This document shows, in pieces, positions 6,541 through 10,675 of a stretch of DNA of 10,675 nucleotides. The stretch's first letter is position 1. The number at the start of each line of letters is the position of its first letter. The position numbers and the translations under genes are program-made. A model generated the notes under the pieces. It ran no database searches. It was not told the origin of the DNA and was given only the letters and a program-made list of their open reading frames with translations. The stretch covers positions 1 through 10,675 of the forward strand of contig JALTBU010000037.1 of the NCBI GenBank assembly GCA_027008345.1. The letters are read 5' to 3'. This DNA is from Nautiliaceae bacterium. Lineage in GTDB: Bacteria > Campylobacterota > Campylobacteria > Campylobacterales > Nautiliaceae.

Positions 6541-6705
6541 TATTTTATAGCACCAATTAAATGCGCTCAACAAATAGTACAAATTGTTTACGCTTTATAA
6601 AGACTAAAAAGCATTAACTCACTGCGTTCAAACAAAATGCTTTTTTTAACGTCTTTATTTTGCTAAATTTGTAATTGTTTTGCTTTATTTAATTAGTGCT
6701 TTTAA
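6541..6705. repeat. Long imperfect palindrome filling the hyfG-hyfI gap
   Basis: Two ~75-base arms are imperfect inverted copies around a 20-base centre (6616-6635). Matching blocks from outside in: 6549-6562 with 6687-6700 (13 of 14 pairs), ATAAAGAC at 6597-6604 with GTCTTTAT at 6651-6658 (8 of 8), and AAAAAGCATT at 6606-6615 with AATGCTTTTT at 6636-6645 (10 of 10). Between these, shorter matching runs and small gaps keep the arms in register. No transposase frame lies inside. It could be a MITE-like or REP-like insertion, or an mRNA hairpin that attenuates or separates the downstream small-subunit gene. The inner stem has A/T tracts on both sides, so partial termination in either direction is possible. 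I could not see clear target duplications. Confidence 0.75.
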
Positions 6706-6714
6706 TATTGTTTT

Positions 6715-8085
6715 TTATAAATCGTTTCCAGCATAACTTAAATCAAAACTTTTATTAATTAGTGGAAAATCCGCGATAATATCGTTATAAATTGTTGTAT
6801 GAAATGCCTGCCAGTTTATATGTGAAGGGTCTCTTACATAAAATCTGTCAATTTTGCCATTTACAATATTTACATACATAAAAATCTCACCTATACTGCT
6901 TTCAACAAAACTCATATATTCCCCGTCTTTAAACTCTTTAAATTCAAAATCTTCTTTTGTAATATCAAGCATATTTTTAATTATTTCAATTGAATTATAA
7001 ATTTCTTTAATTCTTACCCTAAACCTGTCAGCTACTTCTCCTTTATTTCCAATATTTCCAAGCTGTATTTCAAATCCATATTTTTTATAAAATTCATTGT
7101 CTCTTGTATCAATTTGAATTCCACTTGCCCTTGCTCCAACTCCAACAACTCCATATTTGATTGCTTTTTCTTTGCTAAGTCTTCCCGTTGTATCAAATCT
7201 GTCCCATACTGATGGTATATCTTCAATCCAATTTTCAAAAAATTCAACTTCTTTTTTTAAATAATCTAAAAATTCATTTAACTCATTAAAATTAAATTCA
7301 TTATTAAATAAAGCATCAAATCCAAATCTATGATTTGTAATCTTTTTAAGAATTCTTCTTGTTTCTTCTGCAAGTTTACTCATAAAAGCAAGTGCTGCCC
7401 CAAATCCCGCATCGTTTGGAATAAATCCAAGGTCTGTTAAATGATGAATTATTCTTTCAATTTCAAGCAAAATAGCATGTGTTTTATTGAGATTTTCACT
7501 TATTTCTAATTTACAAGATACAGCTAAAATATCAAAATATGCTTTTTGATAAGCTATTGATTCATTCCCGCTGATTCTGCTGATTATTTTTGTAATTTCA
7601 ATTGGATTTTTATCTTCTAACATTTTTTCGATCCCTCTATATTTATAAAAATGCCTGACTTCAAGATGAAGTATCTCTTCTCCTGCCTGAGAGAATTGAA
7701 AATGACCAGGCTCAATTATTCCGGCATGAATAGGTCCGACAGGCACTGTAAATATCCCATCTCCGCTTATTTCTTCATATTTGTAAGGAGTAAATTCACT
7801 AAATTCAATATTTTTTTCTTTAAAATCTTTTCTTAACGGATAGATGTCTTTTGGAAATCTTTCATGTTTTATAGTTGGTCTTGTATCAAAACTCCCTTCG
7901 AATTCTATTCCAAATTCATCTTTGATTTTTCTTTCCATCCATATAGCTGCTGGATATTTTATGGTTATTGTTTGAGTTTTAGGGTTTTTTTTGTCTAAAA
8001 ATTCTCTTTTAATCTCTTTATCAAAAACATCAATAATTTCAAAATTTTCTTTATTTTCCTTTGCAAATCTTGCTATCAGTCTCAT
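6715..8085 (-). CDS. hyfG: HyfG/HycE-like large subunit (NuoC-NuoD fusion) lacking NiFe ligands; Ehr-type
   Basis: 456 residues. Residues ~1-95 are the NuoC-like (30-kDa) domain, with 'PAAIWMERKIKDEFGI' (45-60) and 'DIYPLRKDF' (80-88). Residues ~110-456 are the NuoD/hydrogenase large-subunit domain, with 'PVGPIHAGIIEPGHF' (115-129) and 'YKYRGIEK' (147-154). The first NiFe motif RxCGxC is replaced by 'RISGNES' (170-176). The last motif DPCxxC is replaced by 'DLSYAGNDL' (448-456). The only cysteine is C191, so no NiFe centre can form as known. The protein ends where proteolysis would cut a hydrogenase precursor. This matches energy-converting-hydrogenase-related (Ehr) complexes and resembles NuoD, where a quinone site occupies this place. 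It overlaps the preceding gene by four bases (ATGA), with AAGGA six bases upstream. The reaction is unknown; family placement is strong. Confidence 0.9.
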   Translation of the reverse strand: MRLIARFAKENKENFEIIDVFDKEIKREFLDKKNPKTQTITIKYPAAIWMERKIKDEFGIEFEGSFDTRPTIKHERFPKDIYPLRKDFKEKNIEFSEFTPYKYEEISGDGIFTVPVGPIHAGIIEPGHFQFSQAGEEILHLEVRHFYKYRGIEKMLEDKNPIEITKIISRISGNESIAYQKAYFDILAVSCKLEISENLNKTHAILLEIERIIHHLTDLGFIPNDAGFGAALAFMSKLAEETRRILKKITNHRFGFDALFNNEFNFNELNEFLDYLKKEVEFFENWIEDIPSVWDRFDTTGRLSKEKAIKYGVVGVGARASGIQIDTRDNEFYKKYGFEIQLGNIGNKGEVADRFRVRIKEIYNSIEIIKNMLDITKEDFEFKEFKDGEYMSFVESSIGEIFMYVNIVNGKIDRFYVRDPSHINWQAFHTTIYNDIIADFPLINKSFDLSYAGNDL

Positions 8086-9458
8086 ACTATTCCTTTTATA
8101 TAATCAAAACTAAAAAGAAGTGTTATAAGTGAAAATGTAAAAAGTAAAAGCATTAAAATTTCGCTTTTATACACTTTTTTTTCTCCTTCTTTTCCATCTT
8201 CATAAAGGGCTTCTTGATAAATATTTACAAATTTGTAAAAAATAACGCTTAAAAAGATTAAAATAATAAAAACACCAAAGATCATTAAAAGAAAATAATT
8301 TGAGTCTTTGCTTATATCAATCATTGCTTTAAATCCGTAAATTTCACTAAAAAACATTGGACTTGGAGGAAGAGAAATAACTCCAAGTAGTAAAAGTGAG
8401 ATTAAAAGAGGAATTATTTTATTTTTAAATCCTTTAAGTGTTCCTTTAAAGATGTATTTTTTATTTTGTTCTAAAATACCGCTGCTGAGAAATAAAGCAG
8501 GTTTAAAAAGTGCGTGTGCTGCAAAATGAAGAAGTGCAGCAAAATATCCACCGCTCACCCAAAAAATTGAAATCAAAGTCATATGCTCAATTCCCGAAAG
8601 GGAAAAAAGTCTTATATAATCTTTACTTCTGTAAATTAGAAAACTTACCATAAAAAGGGTAAAAATAGCATAAACATATACAAAAACGATCAAATGTGAA
8701 TAATTTATATCCATTTCAATTTTACTAAGTCTCATAAATCCTAGAATAATTGCACTTTCCAAAATACCACTAAAAAGCGCCCCTATAGGGTATATTGCTG
8801 CTCTTTCAATATCTGCAAGCCATAGATTCATCGGGAAAAATCCCATTTTTACAAACATTCCGATACTTGCAATTAAAAAGCCTATTTCAAACAAATAAGG
8901 ATTAATAAGTTTTGTATTTTTAGCCAAAAGATAAAAATTCATTGCATTTTCACCTAAATTGCTTTTAGCTGATGCATAAATCAATATTATTCCAAAAAGA
9001 ATTAAAGAAATTGCAACAGCTCCGACTATCAGATATTTCCAAGCTTGTTTGTCAGCTATATTTGTGGCTTTTACTTTTATCATATAAACAGTTGAAAGTG
9101 TCGCAAGTTCAAGCCCTATCCAATAAAGTCCTAAATTATTTGAGAGTATTGAAATAATAAGGCCAAACCAAAAAAGAGCAAAAAAACGGTAAAATCTTTT
9201 TATGTTTTTTTCTTTTATCTCAATTCTTTTATCAACTGACATTATTGCAAGTGCTACGCCAATTCCAACAATTGATGAGACAAGTAAAACAAAACTTCCA
9301 AGTTTGTCTACATAAAACAAAGAGTTTTGAAATGGGTGAAAAAGAATATAAACGACCGGAATGATAATTGTTGTCGCAATAATCGCCATTAAATATTTAT
9401 TGATTTTAAAATAGCTTAATATAAATATTAAAAGAGGCGGTATAAAAATAAAACTCAT
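8082..9458 (-). CDS. hyfF: HyfF-like antiporter-type membrane subunit (NuoL/M/N family)
   Basis: 458-residue polytopic membrane protein, about 14 hydrophobic segments by eye, of the family forming proton- or sodium-pumping channels in complex I, Mrp antiporters and group 4 hydrogenases. Family marks: E117 in 'WIGLELATL' (the membrane-buried Glu), K204 in 'MFVKMGFFPMNLWLAD' (201-216), and K319 with H311/H315 in 'HFAAHALFKPALFLSSG'. The usual P-x-P-V-S-A-L-x-H-A stretch after the second motif is diverged to 'IYPIGALFSG', as in the HyfF branch. Its place directly after the HyfE-like gene supports HyfF over HyfD or HyfB. It lacks the long C-terminal lateral helix of NuoL. The start overlaps the HyfE-like stop by four bases with GGAG seven bases upstream. 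It probably couples the complex to ion movement; the ion is unknown. Confidence 0.86.
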   Translation of the reverse strand: MSFIFIPPLLIFILSYFKINKYLMAIIATTIIIPVVYILFHPFQNSLFYVDKLGSFVLLVSSIVGIGVALAIMSVDKRIEIKEKNIKRFYRFFALFWFGLIISILSNNLGLYWIGLELATLSTVYMIKVKATNIADKQAWKYLIVGAVAISLILFGIILIYASAKSNLGENAMNFYLLAKNTKLINPYLFEIGFLIASIGMFVKMGFFPMNLWLADIERAAIYPIGALFSGILESAIILGFMRLSKIEMDINYSHLIVFVYVYAIFTLFMVSFLIYRSKDYIRLFSLSGIEHMTLISIFWVSGGYFAALLHFAAHALFKPALFLSSGILEQNKKYIFKGTLKGFKNKIIPLLISLLLLGVISLPPSPMFFSEIYGFKAMIDISKDSNYFLLMIFGVFIILIFLSVIFYKFVNIYQEALYEDGKEGEKKVYKSEILMLLLFTFSLITLLFSFDYIKGIV

Positions 9459-10048
9459 TGTGCTTCTCCTTGATGTTTAAAAAGAATATTAATAATTACT
9501 ATAAGCATTAATAAATCAACAAAAATTCCAAGCTCAATTAGCATAGGCATTCCATCAGTCGCACTTATACCAAGTAAAAACAGAGAATTTTCAATATCTA
9601 AAAAGCCTATGATTTTTGCTGCGATATTTTTATGCTCTATCATAAGAAGAAGTGAGAGCATAAGTGAACTTATTGCAATTGCTATATAATTTGAATGGTG
9701 TGAAAAATTATGTAAAAGCGGAGTTATCAGATAAAAAGTAAAAACTAAAATAATCGGGATTATAATTACAAGATATTGAATAGATGTTATAGGTTTGATG
9801 TTTCTTGGAATGTTAAATTTTGCAAAAAAATATTTTAAAATATAAGGAATTGCCAAAAATTTAATAACAATTGTAATTATTCCCATTATTTTCATTTGAG
9901 AATCACCTATAATAATTCCTTCATAAAATGCAATTAGCCCTAAAAACAGGGAATTTATTGCATACCAAAAAATAAGTCTAAAAAGTCTTGTTGTAAATGC
10001 CTGAGTTATTAAAGTTGCTAAAAAAAATCCTATTAAAACATCAATCAT
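9455..10048 (-). CDS. hyfE: HyfE-like membrane subunit (NuoK-related)
   Basis: 197 residues, close to the ~215 of HyfE. It has about six hydrophobic segments, with short loops and a histidine-rich outer loop (HNFSHHSNY, about 113-121). The C-terminal half, 'DIENSLFLLGISATDGMPMLIELGIFVDLLMLI', is the part related to NuoK/MnhC, with the buried acidic residues in 'LIELGIFVDLL' typical of the family. HyfE is found in hydrogenase-4-like and Ehr complexes but not in hydrogenase 3, so its presence sets the subtype. It starts one base after the HyfC-like stop, with GGAG six bases upstream of ATG, and overlaps hyfF by four bases; all are co-transcribed. The role is inferred to be structural or part of the ion pathway. 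Confidence 0.86.
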   Translation of the reverse strand: MIDVLIGFFLATLITQAFTTRLFRLIFWYAINSLFLGLIAFYEGIIIGDSQMKIMGIITIVIKFLAIPYILKYFFAKFNIPRNIKPITSIQYLVIIIPIILVFTFYLITPLLHNFSHHSNYIAIAISSLMLSLLLMIEHKNIAAKIIGFLDIENSLFLLGISATDGMPMLIELGIFVDLLMLIVIINILFKHQGEAQ

Positions 10049-10049
10049 C

Positions 10050-10675
10050 TTATGCTCCTACAATATAAAAAGTTACAAGTGATAAAAATCCAAAAATTAT
10101 CGCAATTCCAAGTAAATTTGGAACTTTAAAGAGTCTTAGTTTTGCAGTGTTTAACTCAATCCATCCTACAATCAGGCTTATTAAAATAAGTTTCAAAATA
10201 AATACCAAAACGGCCAAACACCAGCAAAGATTGCTGCCAAATGGTAAAAACAAAGTTGCAAAAAGAGTTGCAAAAATTCCAAATTTAAGAGCTCCTGCCA
10301 TTTCTATCAAGGCAAGGTTAGGACCTGTTACATCAAGAATCATAGCTTCATGAACCATTGTAAGCTCAAGATGTGTTTCTGGATTATCCACAGGAATTCT
10401 TCCATTTTCTGCAATTAATAAAATAAAAAAAGCAATACCTGCTAAAATAAAACTTGCCGCATGGTGTGTTGGAAAATGATTTGCAAGATTAAGTGCAGCA
10501 CTTCCAAGACCTATACTTTTTGCCATAAGTGAAACTGCAAAAATTGTGAGTATCATAGCAGGTTCTACAAGGGCTGAAATAAATGCTTCGCGTGAGCTTC
10601 CAATTCCGCCAAAACTGCTTGCACTATCGAGCCCTAAAAGCATTAAAAAAAATGTTGATAAACTAAGAAGCCCGG
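10050..10675 (-). CDS. hyfC: HyfC/HycD-like membrane subunit (NuoH family), 5' end outside window
   Basis: The last ~208 residues of the NuoH-like subunit, which anchors the peripheral hydrogenase-like arm to the membrane arm and lines the quinone-like cavity in complex I. The frame is open to the right edge, so the start lies outside; the internal ATG at 10643 is probably not the start because coding-like hydrophobic sequence continues upstream. The family signature is clear: 'AENGRIPVDNPETHLELTMVHEAM' lies in the cytoplasmic loop with its conserved acidic residues, preceded and followed by hydrophobic segments (about five visible). The C-terminal 'WIELNTAKLRLFKVPNLLGIA' also matches HycD/HyfC. 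The gene is followed after one base by the HyfE-like gene. E. coli has hyfD between these two; here it is absent. Confidence 0.92.
   Translation of the reverse strand, partial: GLLSLSTFFLMLLGLDSASSFGGIGSSREAFISALVEPAMILTIFAVSLMAKSIGLGSAALNLANHFPTHHAASFILAGIAFFILLIAENGRIPVDNPETHLELTMVHEAMILDVTGPNLALIEMAGALKFGIFATLFATLFLPFGSNLCWCLAVLVFILKLILISLIVGWIELNTAKLRLFKVPNLLGIAIIFGFLSLVTFYIVGA

Noticed and set aside
6520..6582. Upstream extension of the HyfI-like frame (extra 21 residues beginning MYYLLS)
   Set aside because: It runs into the palindrome, has no ribosome site, and does not resemble the family N-terminus; GGAG seven bases before the ATG at 6519 supports the shorter protein.
6606..6645. 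Simple intrinsic terminator after the large-subunit gene
   Set aside because: The inner stem does have A/T tracts, but it is only the core of a much longer palindrome, and the small subunit downstream must be expressed with the complex; a plain terminator is not the best description.
7032..7247. Second minus-strand frame within the HyfG-like gene
   Set aside because: It is a shifted frame of the large-subunit gene with no family features; the main frame carries continuous motifs, so it is not a frameshift remnant.
7651..7836. Plus-strand open frame over the HyfG-like gene, and similar ones at 8972-9157 and 10147-10353
   Set aside because: All three are antisense to well-supported membrane-complex genes and show no recognisable protein features.
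1..10675. CRISPR arrays, tRNA or rRNA genes, insertion sequences with transposase
   Set aside because: I looked for regularly spaced direct repeats, cloverleaf-like segments and transposase-like frames and saw none; almost the whole window is accounted for by protein genes.

Overview
The window is an AT-rich, very tightly packed bacterial chromosome segment. The gene content suggests a strictly anaerobic or microaerophilic, hydrogen-linked Campylobacterota (Epsilonproteobacteria), most likely of the Nautiliales type (Nautilia, Caminibacter, Lebetimonas). The evidence is a UbiD-like decarboxylase of the futalosine menaquinone route, a class III hybrid-cluster protein, a bacteriohemerythrin and a group-4-hydrogenase-like membrane complex. 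The taxon is an inference from gene content and base composition; no marker gene such as rRNA is present.

Layout. Positions 1-2998 (+ strand) hold four genes that overlap or nearly touch: the end of an unrecognised protein, a SixA-type histidine phosphatase, an unknown 167-residue helical protein, and the menaquinone-type UbiD decarboxylase. Positions 2995-3671 (- strand) hold a bacteriohemerythrin and a small unknown protein as a two-gene unit. Positions 3672-3785 are a divergent control region. Positions 3786-4421 (+) encode a Crp/Fnr-family regulator with an FNR-like recognition helix but without FNR's iron-sulfur cysteine cluster. Positions 4456-5877 (-) encode Hcp. Positions 6013 to the right edge (-) are the end of a long operon encoding HyfC-, HyfE-, HyfF-, HyfG- and HyfI-like subunits. 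It is interrupted only by a 195-base gap between the last two genes, filled by a long imperfect palindrome.

How they fit together. The regulator, hemerythrin and Hcp look like one nitrosative/oxidative stress module. FNR-type boxes (9 of 10 consensus bases) lie upstream of both the hemerythrin and hcp promoters, each exactly 22 bases from a good -10 hexamer, which places them at about -41.5, the classic class II activator position. The hemerythrin box also overlaps the regulator's own -35 region, suggesting autoregulation.

The Hyf-like complex is the most unusual element. Its large subunit retains the NuoC-NuoD architecture but lacks both CxxC motifs that bind the NiFe centre and has only one cysteine in 456 residues. 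It also ends where a mature hydrogenase would end after proteolysis. The small subunit keeps all four cysteines for its iron-sulfur cluster. This points to an energy-converting-hydrogenase-related (Ehr) complex, intermediate between group 4 hydrogenases and complex I, whose substrate cannot be read from the sequence.
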